A stretch of DNA of 64,000 bases from assembly GCF_014697075.1 (NCBI RefSeq), contig NZ_JACJRE010000006.1, forward strand, positions 1 to 64,000. Reading direction: 5' to 3'. The DNA is from Tolypothrix sp. FACHB-123. Its GTDB lineage: Bacteria; Cyanobacteriota; Cyanobacteriia; Cyanobacteriales; Nostocaceae. Made by a program: the position numbers and the translations under genes. Numbering within the stretch: the stretch's first letter is position 1; each line of letters begins with the position of its first letter. The notes under the pieces were generated by a model. It worked only from the letters and a program-made list of their open reading frames with translations, ran no database searches and was not told the origin of the DNA. Positions 46,312 to 55,082 of the stretch are shown one piece after another.

Positions 46312-46887
46312 ATGAATGACCTAATTCTTGACTTACGCCCTACTATCGAGCTAACTGATGAGCAGTTCTTCCAAATTTGTCAAAATAATCGAGATTTGCG
46401 TATTGAACGGACAGCTGAGGGAGAACTGATTATAATCCCACCAACGGGATGGGAAAGCGGAAATCGTAACAGCCGACTGACACAGCGCTTAGGTAATTGG
46501 GCTGATGCTGATGGTACAGGACTAACCTTTGACTCTTCCACAGGTTTTAAACTCCCCAATGGCGCAAATCGTTCTCCTGATGCGTCTTGGGTAATTAGGG
46601 AGAGATTAACGGCTTTGAACCCAGATCCGGCTAAATTTTTACCTATAGCTCCGGATTTTGTCGCAGAATTACGCTCTGCTACCGATAGCCTAGAGACACT
46701 GCGGCGGAAAATGCAGGAATATATTGACAACGGCGTGCGTTTAGGTTGGTTGATCGATCCGCAGAATCAATGTGTAGAAATTTACCGCCCTGGACAGGAA
46801 GTTGAGATTTTGCGTTCGCCTATCAGTTTATCAGGCGAAGATATCTTACCTGGATTTGTGCTGGATTTAGCCAACATTTTGAGTTAG
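46312..46887 (+). CDS. Uma2/DUF820 family PD-(D/E)xK nuclease-like protein
   Basis: A 191-aa protein of a family greatly expanded in cyanobacteria. The start ATG 46312 (MNDLILDLRP) is chosen over 46261 because the longer form overlaps the oxygenase stop and lacks family similarity. The nuclease-like core has Glu in RTAEGELIIIPPTG, SPDASWV (Asp), FVAELRS (Glu-x-Arg) and a downstream Lys (RRKMQEY), followed by GVRLGWLIDP. These match the PD-(D/E)xK pattern. Biological role of this family is unclear. It lies 45 bases downstream of the oxygenase, possibly in the same transcript. Confidence 0.9.
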   Translation: MNDLILDLRPTIELTDEQFFQICQNNRDLRIERTAEGELIIIPPTGWESGNRNSRLTQRLGNWADADGTGLTFDSSTGFKLPNGANRSPDASWVIRERLTALNPDPAKFLPIAPDFVAELRSATDSLETLRRKMQEYIDNGVRLGWLIDPQNQCVEIYRPGQEVEILRSPISLSGEDILPGFVLDLANILS

Positions 46888-46912
46888 CAACCTGAAGCTG
46901 AAGATCGTCTGA

Positions 46913-48148
46913 TTATTGATTCAAGAATAAAAACACCGTTTGACCTAAACCTACAATCACACCTAAAACACCACCTAAAGTCACAATTGCTTGTAATTCA
47001 TTTTTAACAATTCCTTCAATTGCTGCTTCTAAATCGGCAGGAGAAGTTGATTTTACCCGGTCTACAATTACCTGATCTATAGATAAAATCGGAATTATCT
47101 GAGCAACAATTGCTTCTAAATCCTTCTCTAAATATCTCTCCAAAACTAAAGCTAATTCTTGACTGACAACTTCTAAAGAACTGCTAACTACAGGCGAAGT
47201 GCTTAGACGATTGAGTAACACAGAAGCAATATTTTCCCAGTCTACCGAATCAGATAATCCTTGTAACAAATCGCTCCCACTTGTTTGCAGGTAATGGCGG
47301 ACGCTTTCTCTGGTAGTTTTGCGCAGTTGTCTGACTGTACCTATAGGTAAATTTTGCAATGATAAATTTTGCAATAATTTCTTGATGCGATCGCGCATTC
47401 GCAATTCTTGAATTAATTCTTGTAAGCGCGCATTAGTCGCTTCTTTTTCATCTAAGCAAAAAGCTCTCAGTCTAGCCAGAGTATTGCGTAAACCAAATAA
47501 ATTGGCGACTACCCAATAAGTACCGCTAGTCTTTTCCCGAAAGCTTTCATCAATAGTTTGAATTGTGCGATCGGTTAAAAAGTCAATGATCGTTTGTCGC
47601 AGAACATCTGGTGGTAAAACTACTTCTAATAGCCAATCTGCCAACCTTGTAGACTGTTCTTCACTCAGTTGAAATTCTAACAATACTTGGTCAAAAATTT
47701 GATTTAGCTGTACTTCTAAAAAGTCTTCCCGCCTTGCTAAAACCTTGAGGAGTCGTGGTAATGATTCTCCCAATAAATCCCGGAGAATATTACCTACAAT
47801 TTTGGCACTTTTGTGATTTTTTTCCTCAGAATTAACTTGGTCGAGGGCTAGTTTTAACAACCACAAAATTGCCCCTTCTACCCGTTCTGTTTGTAACAGA
47901 CGGCGTGCCAGATTTTGCAATTCTACTGGTGTCAAAAGTGACCCCATGATTGTATTAGAAATTTTTAGTGCTAAACGTTCCTGATTGCGGGGAATCAAAC
48001 CAGGTGTAAAGGGCACTCTTTGCTTACCGATATAAAATGCTCGGTAAGGACGAAATAGCATTTTGATGGCTATATCATTTGTGAAATAGCCAATAATACC
48101 ACCTACCACCGGGGGTGATAGATAAAGCAATAGATGAGACCAATCCAC
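46913..48148 (-). CDS. DUF445 family membrane protein
   Basis: A 411-aa protein with hydrophobic segments only at the ends: N-terminal ([30 protein letters not shown]) and C-terminal ([21 protein letters not shown]). The N-terminal [16 protein letters not shown] signature is typical of DUF445/YheB-like proteins of unknown function. The central region (about 60-380) is a long helical, probably coiled-coil domain with many Leu/Arg/Glu repeats. The start is GTG (48148). It ends 28 bases before the menG stop-side boundary on the same strand, so menG transcription may run into it. Confidence 0.85.
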   Translation of the reverse strand: MDWSHLLLYLSPPVVGGIIGYFTNDIAIKMLFRPYRAFYIGKQRVPFTPGLIPRNQERLALKISNTIMGSLLTPVELQNLARRLLQTERVEGAILWLLKLALDQVNSEEKNHKSAKIVGNILRDLLGESLPRLLKVLARREDFLEVQLNQIFDQVLLEFQLSEEQSTRLADWLLEVVLPPDVLRQTIIDFLTDRTIQTIDESFREKTSGTYWVVANLFGLRNTLARLRAFCLDEKEATNARLQELIQELRMRDRIKKLLQNLSLQNLPIGTVRQLRKTTRESVRHYLQTSGSDLLQGLSDSVDWENIASVLLNRLSTSPVVSSSLEVVSQELALVLERYLEKDLEAIVAQIIPILSIDQVIVDRVKSTSPADLEAAIEGIVKNELQAIVTLGGVLGVIVGLGQTVFLFLNQ

Positions 48149-48176
48149 AGAATTTTGGAATTACCAATTTTGGATT

Positions 48177-48869
48177 TTATTTACTGACTACCAGCACTCC
48201 CATCATACCGTTCGCGATGGGGTAGTGTGTGGCGGAAGCAAAACCAACTTCATAAGCTAATTCTACCTGCTCTTTGCCCATCGGAAAGCGGTCTAAGCTG
48301 GGACTGATGTAAGCGTATTCTTCTTTGACACCCAACTGGGTTGCAATTGGTACAACAACATTATCTAAATACCACTGTTGGAACGATCGCAACTGCGCAT
48401 TTTCTGGGCGATGGAAATCTAAAATCGCTGCTTTCGCATTAGGTTTGAGAACTCGGTACAATTCTTGAAGACTATGGGGAATATCCTTAACATTTCTTAA
48501 ACCATAGCCCATTGTTGCCCCAGCAAATTGGTTGCTGTCAAAGGGTAAATCTAGGACATCGGCTTCAACCCAAGTAATAGTTGATTGGTAGGGATACTTT
48601 CTTTGGGAACGTTCTTGAGCCATCGCTAGGAGGTTAGCGGAGAAATCTACGCCATACACATGTCCTGTCGCGCCTACACGCCTAGCTAAACCTAAGGTGA
48701 TATCGCCACTCCCACAGCACAAATCTAGGAAAGTCTCGCCAGGCTGGGGGTTACTCCATTTGATTGCCATTTCTTTCCAAATTCGGTGCTGTCCCAAACT
48801 CAACCAATCATTTAATTGGTCATAAACAGGAGCAATACGATCAAAAATAGCGCGAATTTCGTGAGTCAT
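48177..48869 (-). CDS. menG: demethylphylloquinone methyltransferase (MenG/UbiE family)
   Basis: A 230-aa SAM-dependent C-methyltransferase that performs the last methylation in phylloquinone (photosystem I electron acceptor) formation. UbiE/MenG hallmarks are present: IRAIFDRIAPVYDQLNDWLSLGQHRIWK at the N terminus, the SAM loop LDLCCGSGDIT, and GYGLRNVKDIP. Length and sequence match cyanobacterial MenG rather than ubiquinone UbiE, as these organisms lack ubiquinone. The DUF445 gene follows on the same strand at 28 bases. Confidence 0.93.
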   Translation of the reverse strand: MTHEIRAIFDRIAPVYDQLNDWLSLGQHRIWKEMAIKWSNPQPGETFLDLCCGSGDITLGLARRVGATGHVYGVDFSANLLAMAQERSQRKYPYQSTITWVEADVLDLPFDSNQFAGATMGYGLRNVKDIPHSLQELYRVLKPNAKAAILDFHRPENAQLRSFQQWYLDNVVVPIATQLGVKEEYAYISPSLDRFPMGKEQVELAYEVGFASATHYPIANGMMGVLVVSK

Positions 48870-49080
48870 TTAGTCAAAAATCAACAATCAACAGGAGCCA
48901 GTGCGTTTATCCGGTTCTGCGACTAGCAAACGCCTATAGACGCATGAAGCGCCGCCTTCCGTAGCGTAGCATTTAGCGTTCCCCTGTGAAATTGGAAATT
49001 TTGTATGGGCGGAGTAATTGAAGTATGTAAGTGCAACCCGCCCTGCCTAACTTTTGACTGAATTTAGCTAAAATTTTTGA
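48870..49080. repeat. repeat-rich 211-base spacer
   Basis: Holds a shortened GGGCGG...AACCCGCCC element (49003-49047) similar in its ends to the 63-base elements at 26608 and 28664, preceded by a CGTAGCGTAGCATTTAGCG-type dispersed segment. No gene. Confidence 0.5.
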
Positions 49081-50025
49081 TTATGCGCAATGACTGCTAG
49101 TGAGCGCGATCGCTACTAATTGTCCTGATAAATGAATCAGCTTGATTTCATCTTCGCGCAAAGTATGTGGATGTTTCCACTGGAGAGACAACAAACCCAT
49201 AACTTTGTTGCGGTAACTAATGGGAATAACTAAGTGTGCCTGGACACCAGAATTTTGGTAATGAGCAACACCAGATAAATTTTGATCTTTAAGTACATTT
49301 AGGCAGATTTTTACTTGACCGGTCGCGATCGCCTCGCTTACTAATGGATCTTGCGCTAACCAGTTTTCTACAGTACCGCCGTAACCGTAATATCCCTGAG
49401 TCGTGCTGAGACTATTACCCTCAACTAGTTGCAGAATACAGGCATCAGATCCAAAACTTTTACTAAAAGCTGTAGCAATTGGCTGGAGAGTTGCTTCTAA
49501 ACTATTAGCTGCTTGGGTTACCTCTACCAAAACAGTCAGCAGTGCCATTTGGGCATTTGCACAGCGTAGTTCTTCTGTACGTTGCTTGAGTAAATCGTAG
49601 GTTTCCGCTGCCCTTTGGACTACAGCTTTCAGTTCTCCCGGATCCCAAGGTTTAGTAATATACTTATAAACTTGCCCAGCATTAATTGCTTCTACCAAAT
49701 CTTCAATATCTGTAAAGCCAGTCAAGATGATTCTGACTGTATCGGGAAACTGAGGTACTGTCTTGCTGAGAAATTCTGTACCTTTCATTTCTGGCATCCG
49801 TTGATCGGAGATGATCACCGCCACCTCACCTTCATCAGCCAACATTTGCAGGGCATTCATGCCGCTATCAGCTTTGAGAACTTGAAAGTCGCGGCGAAAG
49901 GTACGATATAACAAATCTAGATTATCTGGTTCGTCATCAACTACCAAGATTTTGAGTTTCTTTGGCCTCTCTAAAGTTTTTAATTGACGACGTTCTGTAT
50001 TAATTTCCAGACTTGCATTATCCAT
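49081..50025 (-). CDS. response regulator with REC and GAF domains
   Basis: A 314-aa soluble signalling protein. Residues 24-140 form a receiver of the RpfG/HD-GYP-associated type: LVVDDEPDN, phospho-acceptor Asp74 (VIISDQRMPE), Thr and Lys (ITKPWDP). Residues 165-310 form a GAF domain with a Cys (DACILQL) and the LSTTQGYYGYGG segment. No output domain (HTH, GGDEF, HD) is seen, so it probably signals through protein contact or acts with a kinase such as the four-GAF kinase downstream at 51.7 kb. Start ATG 50025. Confidence 0.88.
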   Translation of the reverse strand: MDNASLEINTERRQLKTLERPKKLKILVVDDEPDNLDLLYRTFRRDFQVLKADSGMNALQMLADEGEVAVIISDQRMPEMKGTEFLSKTVPQFPDTVRIILTGFTDIEDLVEAINAGQVYKYITKPWDPGELKAVVQRAAETYDLLKQRTEELRCANAQMALLTVLVEVTQAANSLEATLQPIATAFSKSFGSDACILQLVEGNSLSTTQGYYGYGGTVENWLAQDPLVSEAIATGQVKICLNVLKDQNLSGVAHYQNSGVQAHLVIPISYRNKVMGLLSLQWKHPHTLREDEIKLIHLSGQLVAIALTSSHCA

Positions 50026-50180
50026 AAATACCTTAAATGCCTTTTAATATTTACTATCTTGTTATATTCCATACCAAGTTTAGTCGATAATAAATAACCA
50101 GCCTTGCGAGAATTTGCGGATGTAGTTTGAGAATAGGAAACAGGGCATGGGGCATGGCTTCGGCTACGCTCAGCCACCAG

Positions 50181-50211
50181 GGTATTGGGCATTGGGCATT
50201 GGGCATTGGGC
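50181..50211. repeat. GGGCATT tandem repeat upstream of raf1
   Basis: About four GGGCATT units, preceded by GGCTTCGGCTACGCTCAGCC, a dispersed segment of the kind seen near 44200 and 48940. It lies in the divergent spacer between the REC-GAF gene and raf1. Confidence 0.65.
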
Positions 50212-50289
50212 AACAGTCAAGCATCATCGAGGTTGATCGGTTTTTTCCGATAAAATAAGACTTGCCTATCAGGTATTAATTTTTTACGT

Positions 50290-51375
50290 ATGACTGACTT
50301 ACCACCCAACTCTCAAAATCCTAACAACGCTGATTTAGATACCACCCAAGAGTTGTTGCGGAAGTTACGGCAAAAGCAAGGTAATTGGGTGGAATGGGGT
50401 CAAGCGATCGCCTATTTACAAAAAGCTGGTTATAATCATCAAGAAATTTTTGAAGCCACTGGATTTGAGCCGATTCAACAAAATCAGGTGGTTGTTGGTT
50501 CTCAAGTCTACAATTCTTTAGCACAAGGTGGTGCTTCAGAGGCGACGCGATCGCATTATGCTACACGCGGCAGCGATATTTTATATGAGTTACGCTTGCT
50601 CACCCACGAAGAACGGGCGGCTGCGGCTGATTTGACTTTCCAGCACAAACTAGATATGGATGAAGCGCGGGAAGTAGCGAAAGCCATTAAAGAGTATTCC
50701 CGTTTCCGCACTTTTCCGGAAGGATTTTCTGACCATCCGGGTGATGCTGTAGCTTATCATGCATGGAAACTCGCCAAGCAAAACTCGGATTTACAAGAGC
50801 GATCGCGTTTAATTGCCAAAGGTTTACGATTTGCAAACACGCAAACAGCTAGGAAACAAATAGAACAATTACTGACAGATTTTACTGTCGAACCAAAACG
50901 TCCAGCGCCCCTCATACCCTTTTATCGACTGGAATCAGAAGAAGAATTACCGAGGATTGTCCCAGTGGCTGGAGAGTTACCATTAACACCAGATGCTTTA
51001 AAAGCTGTGCCCTTCGTCAGCGAAATTGAACCATTTCGTATGGTCAAATTTGCAGGCGAGCAAGCTTGGGTACCATTACCAGGTTGGCAAGTGCTTTTAA
51101 GTGCTGAAGATCCAGTTGTAATTTTAGCTAATAGCGATCGCTTACCTAACCAAACACAGAATAAATTAGAAAAAGTCTTGGTAATTGTCGATCGCGCTCA
51201 ACGTCAATGGGATGCTTCTAGCTACTTTATTGTCAATAATTCTGGCGAAATTGATATTCAGTGGTTTGAAACTGCATCAGACATTCCTTTATTAGGCAAA
51301 GTAATTATCATCTTGCGTCCTAAGAAAATTCTGGATGAAGAATTTACCAAAGATTCTTGGCAAATTGACGAATAA
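50290..51375 (+). CDS. raf1: Rubisco accumulation factor 1
   Basis: A 361-aa dimeric assembly chaperone of Rubisco large subunits. The layout is an N-terminal helical domain (about 12-200) with LRKLRQKQGNWVEWGQAIAYLQKAGY and a C-terminal beta-sheet dimerisation domain (about 215-350) joined by a flexible linker. Recognised by GSDILYELRLLTHEERAAAADL and the RxFPEGFSDHPGDAVAYHAWKLA stretch. Length is as for cyanobacterial Raf1. A terminator follows at 51466. Confidence 0.95.
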   Translation: MTDLPPNSQNPNNADLDTTQELLRKLRQKQGNWVEWGQAIAYLQKAGYNHQEIFEATGFEPIQQNQVVVGSQVYNSLAQGGASEATRSHYATRGSDILYELRLLTHEERAAAADLTFQHKLDMDEAREVAKAIKEYSRFRTFPEGFSDHPGDAVAYHAWKLAKQNSDLQERSRLIAKGLRFANTQTARKQIEQLLTDFTVEPKRPAPLIPFYRLESEEELPRIVPVAGELPLTPDALKAVPFVSEIEPFRMVKFAGEQAWVPLPGWQVLLSAEDPVVILANSDRLPNQTQNKLEKVLVIVDRAQRQWDASSYFIVNNSGEIDIQWFETASDIPLLGKVIIILRPKKILDEEFTKDSWQIDE

Positions 51376-51720
51376 CGATTTTAATTGCGCTGAAACTACG
51401 GCAACTGAATATGGTGGAAGTTGCCAGATTAACTACATATCGATTGAGTCATAAAAAGACTTTATAATCACCCCTCTGATAACTCAAAGGGGTGATTTTG
51501 TTAGCGATGTAGCGCATTCTGAATTTAGCGGCGATAGCCTAAAAATCAAAAGCAAGAGAAAATTTGCATTTATCGACTTAAAACTTAGTAAGTAGGATAA
51601 ATTCTCGCTCTAGGATTATTTATTGTTTTAATTCAGCAGATTGAATTTTTCGAGATGTGTGTGATTAGAAAAATAAATCCGGGAACACTGAACCTAGAAG
51701 CTTAATTTTTTATAAAAATT
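51376..51720. other. 345-base spacer between raf1 and the four-GAF kinase
   Basis: Contains the raf1 terminator; the remaining 220 bases up to the kinase ATG are AT-rich with no recognisable gene. Confidence 0.5.
51466..51499 (+). terminator. raf1 terminator
   Basis: AATCACCCCT (51466-51475) and AGGGGTGATT (51488-51497) form a perfect 10-pair stem followed by TTG. It lies about 90 bases after the raf1 stop. Confidence 0.65.
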
Positions 51721-54700
51721 ATGAGAATAAAAGATGATGAAATCTCAAGCCAATTAGAGCTTGAAGATTGTCAAACACACTTAAAGCTGACAGTTCAGTA
51801 CCAAAAAATCCTGGGGAGAATTTTAGCAAAGATTCGGGCATCTATAAGTCTTGAATCCCTGTGTTCAACTACTTGTCAAGATATTTGTCGGCAATTGAAA
51901 ATTGAGCGAGTAGGAGTTTACAGGTTTAACGCAGACTGGAGTGGTACTTTCATCAATCGTTTTGGTTTTGCAGAATCTCCCTGGGATACGCTAACAGCTT
52001 TTGGACAAGATTTAGTTTGGCAAGACTCTCATTTACAAGAAACCCAAGGGGGAAGGTATCGTAAAAATGAGCCATTTGCTGTGGCTGATATTTACCAAGC
52101 TGGACATGCGCGGTGTCATATTGAAGTATTAGAACAATTTCAGATTCGGGCCTATGCGATCGCCCCGATTTTTGTTGGTGCAAAATTATGGGGTTTACTA
52201 GCAGCTTATCAACATTCTGCGCCACACCATTGGTATGGGCATGAAGTCGAATTTATTGCCCAAGCAGCTAGTCATTTAGGCATAGCATTACAACAAACAG
52301 AAATTTTAGAACAAAGCAAGCAACAAACTGCCCAACTGCAAGATGCAATTGCTCGACAACGCGCTTTAACAGAAGTAGTGGGCAATATTCGCTCCTCTGT
52401 AAACACCGAAATTATTCTCGACACAGCTTGTCAAGAACTCTGCAAACTCCTCAAACTAGAGCGAGTAGCGATTTACCGCTTTAATGAAGACTGGAGTGGG
52501 GAATTTGTTAGTGAATTTGGGACTATAGAACCGAAGTGGCATAGAATCAACCCATTTGGCAAAAATTTAGTTTGGGAAGATACCTATTTACAAGAAACTA
52601 AAGGTGGGCGATATCGTAATAACGAAAGTTTTGCTGTTAACGACATCTACCAAGGCGGACACACTCGCTGTCACATCGATATTCTTGAGCAATTTAAGAT
52701 TCGGGCTTATGCTTTAGTCCCTATATTTATTGGGCCAAAACTATGGGGATTGTTAGCAGCTTATCAACACTCAGAACCTCGCCAATGGGCAAATTATGAA
52801 GTTGAGTTTCTCGGACAAGTAGGGGCACAATTGGGAGTAGCAATTCAGCAGTCCGAGAATTTAACTCAATCTAAACAGCAAGCTTCAGCCCTCAAAGATG
52901 CGATCGCCCGCCAACGCGCCCTCACAGAAGTAGTAGGCAAAATTCGCTCCTCCCTAGATATTGATTTAATCCTCAAAACCACTTGCCAAGAAGTGTGTAA
53001 ATTACTAAAAGTTGAGCGAGTCGGCGTTTATCGCTTTTATCCAGACTGGAGTGGCGAATTTGTCAGTCATTTCGGCATGGTTGAGGCTCAGTGGGACAGT
53101 ATCAATCCTTTTGGCAAAAATCTCGTTTGGGATGATACCCACCTGCAAGAAACCAAAGGTGGACGCTACCGCAACAACGAAAATTTTGCTGTCAACGATA
53201 TTTATCAAGCCGGACACTCCCGCTGTCACCTAGAGATTTTAGAGCAGTTTAAAATTAGAGCTTATGCCTTGACACCAATTTTTGTCGGCCGCAACTTGTG
53301 GGGATTGCTAGCTGCTTATCAACATTCTGCGCCCCGTCAGTGGGATACGGTGGAAGTGGAATTTTTAGGGCAAGTTGCTAGTCAACTAGGAGTAGCCCTG
53401 CAAAGTTCGCAAATGATGACTCAAATCCAAACTCGCGCCGATGAAATGCACAAATCTGCTGAACAGCGGCGAATTCTCTTTGATTTAGTTGTCAAACTGC
53501 GGGAATCCCTGGACTTAGAAACCATATTTCAAACCATAGTCCAAGAAGTAAGGCGATCGCTCACCTGCGATCGCGTCGGCATCTTTCGTTTTGACTCTGA
53601 TGTTGGTTTTTGTAGCGGTGAATTTATTGCTGAAGATGTGCTACCCCAGTTCGATTCTACTCTTGCTGTCAAGGTACAAGACTATTGCTTTGGTGACCAA
53701 TATGCACCGCAGTATTGCCAAGGGCAAGTACAAGTCATATCTGATGTCAACAGCATCGGTTCCAAAGTGCCTCATTTAGATATAATTGAGCGATTCCAAG
53801 TCAAAGCCCAAATTATTGTGCCACTGATGGAAGGTGACGAGTTATGGGGTTTATTGTGTATTCACCAATGCACCCATGCACGTAATTGGGAAGAAGCAGA
53901 ATTAGAATTTGTCACCCAAGTAGCGGCTCAACTCAGTGTAGCCTTACGTCAAGCCAACTTATTCCAGCAATCAAGTTTATTAGGACAAACTCGTGAAGAA
54001 GCCAATCAACTTGCCCAGGCATTAAACGAGCTGCGCACTGCCCAAATGCAAATCATCCATGCGGAAAAAATGGCTAGTTTGGGACAATTAGTGGCTGGGG
54101 TAGCTCATGAAATTAATAATCCGATTAATTTCATTCACGGTAACTTGGAACACGCCCATCAATACACTCAAGATTTGCTCAAATGTGTAGAGCTTTATCA
54201 GCATCATCACCCTTATGCCGCAACAGAAGTACAAGAATTTTGGAAAAAAGCCGAGATCGAGTTTTTATTTGACGACTTACCGAAATTATTTCAATCTATG
54301 CAGGTTGGGACTGAGCGCATCCGTAATATTGTCACCTCTTTACGGAATTTTTCGCGCTTAGATGAAGCCGATTTTAAACAAGCAAATATTCATGAAGGTA
54401 TCGACAGTACATTAATGATTTTGCAACATCGCTTGAAGCCCTCAAGTGATAGTCAAACTATTCATGTGAGTAGAGAATATGATTCCTTACCCCTGATTGA
54501 ATGCTATCCTGGTCAATTGAATCAGGTATTTATGAATTTACTTTCCAATGCCATTGATGCTTTGGAAGACAGAAACGCCCGGCTATCTCCGGAAGTAGTC
54601 GCTGTCAAACCCAGCGCCATCCGCATTTCTACCTCTTTACTCAATAAAGATTGGATATCTATTCGGATTATTGACAACGGACTTGGCATTGATGAAAAAG

Positions 54701-54903
54701 TACTATCTCGGCTATTCGATCCATTTTTTACCACCAAAGTTGTTGGCAAAGGAACAGGATTAGGACTTTCGATTAGCTATCAAATTGTGACTGATAAACA
54801 TCATGGCAAAATCTACTGCCAATCTGAACTCGGTCAAGGTACAGAATTTGTAGTTGAACTGCCGATTCGTCAAGAAATAGCTAAAAAATCAGTAGTTAAA
54901 TGA
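51721..54903 (+). CDS. four-GAF-domain histidine kinase
   Basis: A 1060-aa soluble sensor kinase without membrane segments. Four GAF domains in series, about 35-200, 225-390, 413-580 and 605-770. The first three are close internal repeats (shared RVGVYRF, DWSGxFxxxFG, HLQETxGGRYRxNExFAVxDIYQxGHxRCH, LWGLLAAYQHS). The conserved Cys-His (RCHIE) resembles the chromophore-binding Cys of phytochrome-like GAFs, so bilin binding is possible. Then HisKA with His796 (AGVAHEINNP) and HATPase_c (DNGLGI, GKGTGLGLS). Light or ligand sensing is inference. A HIP1 terminator follows the gene. Confidence 0.93.
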   Translation: MRIKDDEISSQLELEDCQTHLKLTVQYQKILGRILAKIRASISLESLCSTTCQDICRQLKIERVGVYRFNADWSGTFINRFGFAESPWDTLTAFGQDLVWQDSHLQETQGGRYRKNEPFAVADIYQAGHARCHIEVLEQFQIRAYAIAPIFVGAKLWGLLAAYQHSAPHHWYGHEVEFIAQAASHLGIALQQTEILEQSKQQTAQLQDAIARQRALTEVVGNIRSSVNTEIILDTACQELCKLLKLERVAIYRFNEDWSGEFVSEFGTIEPKWHRINPFGKNLVWEDTYLQETKGGRYRNNESFAVNDIYQGGHTRCHIDILEQFKIRAYALVPIFIGPKLWGLLAAYQHSEPRQWANYEVEFLGQVGAQLGVAIQQSENLTQSKQQASALKDAIARQRALTEVVGKIRSSLDIDLILKTTCQEVCKLLKVERVGVYRFYPDWSGEFVSHFGMVEAQWDSINPFGKNLVWDDTHLQETKGGRYRNNENFAVNDIYQAGHSRCHLEILEQFKIRAYALTPIFVGRNLWGLLAAYQHSAPRQWDTVEVEFLGQVASQLGVALQSSQMMTQIQTRADEMHKSAEQRRILFDLVVKLRESLDLETIFQTIVQEVRRSLTCDRVGIFRFDSDVGFCSGEFIAEDVLPQFDSTLAVKVQDYCFGDQYAPQYCQGQVQVISDVNSIGSKVPHLDIIERFQVKAQIIVPLMEGDELWGLLCIHQCTHARNWEEAELEFVTQVAAQLSVALRQANLFQQSSLLGQTREEANQLAQALNELRTAQMQIIHAEKMASLGQLVAGVAHEINNPINFIHGNLEHAHQYTQDLLKCVELYQHHHPYAATEVQEFWKKAEIEFLFDDLPKLFQSMQVGTERIRNIVTSLRNFSRLDEADFKQANIHEGIDSTLMILQHRLKPSSDSQTIHVSREYDSLPLIECYPGQLNQVFMNLLSNAIDALEDRNARLSPEVVAVKPSAIRISTSLLNKDWISIRIIDNGLGIDEKVLSRLFDPFFTTKVVGKGTGLGLSISYQIVTDKHHGKIYCQSELGQGTEFVVELPIRQEIAKKSVVK

Positions 54904-54907
54904 TGAA

Positions 54908-54959
54908 AAACTCCACCACCTTGCGATGCACTGAGCTTGTCGAAGTGTGGGTGGAGTTT
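54908..54959. repeat. inverted repeat around a CTGAGCTTGTCGAAGTG segment
   Basis: AAACTCCACC (54908-54917) pairs with GGTGGAGTTT (54950-54959). The loop contains ACTGAGCTTGTCGAAGT, a dispersed segment also found at about 15956 and, in the other orientation, 17121. It lies directly after the kinase stop. Confidence 0.5.
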
Positions 54960-55030
54960 CTCGCCGCTTTCAATAAATTCCGCCACCATTGTGAATTTTG
55001 TCTAGGTGATAAATAAACATTAATTATTTG

Positions 55031-55072
55031 CGATCGCCCTCTCTTTTTTTCAAGGCGATCGCTTTTTTCTTG
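55031..55072 (+). terminator. HIP1-armed terminator of the kinase gene
   Basis: GCGATCGCC (55031-55039) and GGCGATCGC (55055-55063) are HIP1 octamers forming the stem, followed by TTTTTTCTT. Each arm is a methylatable palindrome. It lies 127 bases past the kinase stop and is between convergent genes. Confidence 0.7.
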
Positions 55073-55082
55073 TTTGGAGTTT

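Noticed and set aside
53012-53233. Antisense and out-of-frame ORFs inside the four-GAF kinase
   Set aside because: Several overlapping shadows repeat with the GAF duplication; the long frame has uninterrupted domains.
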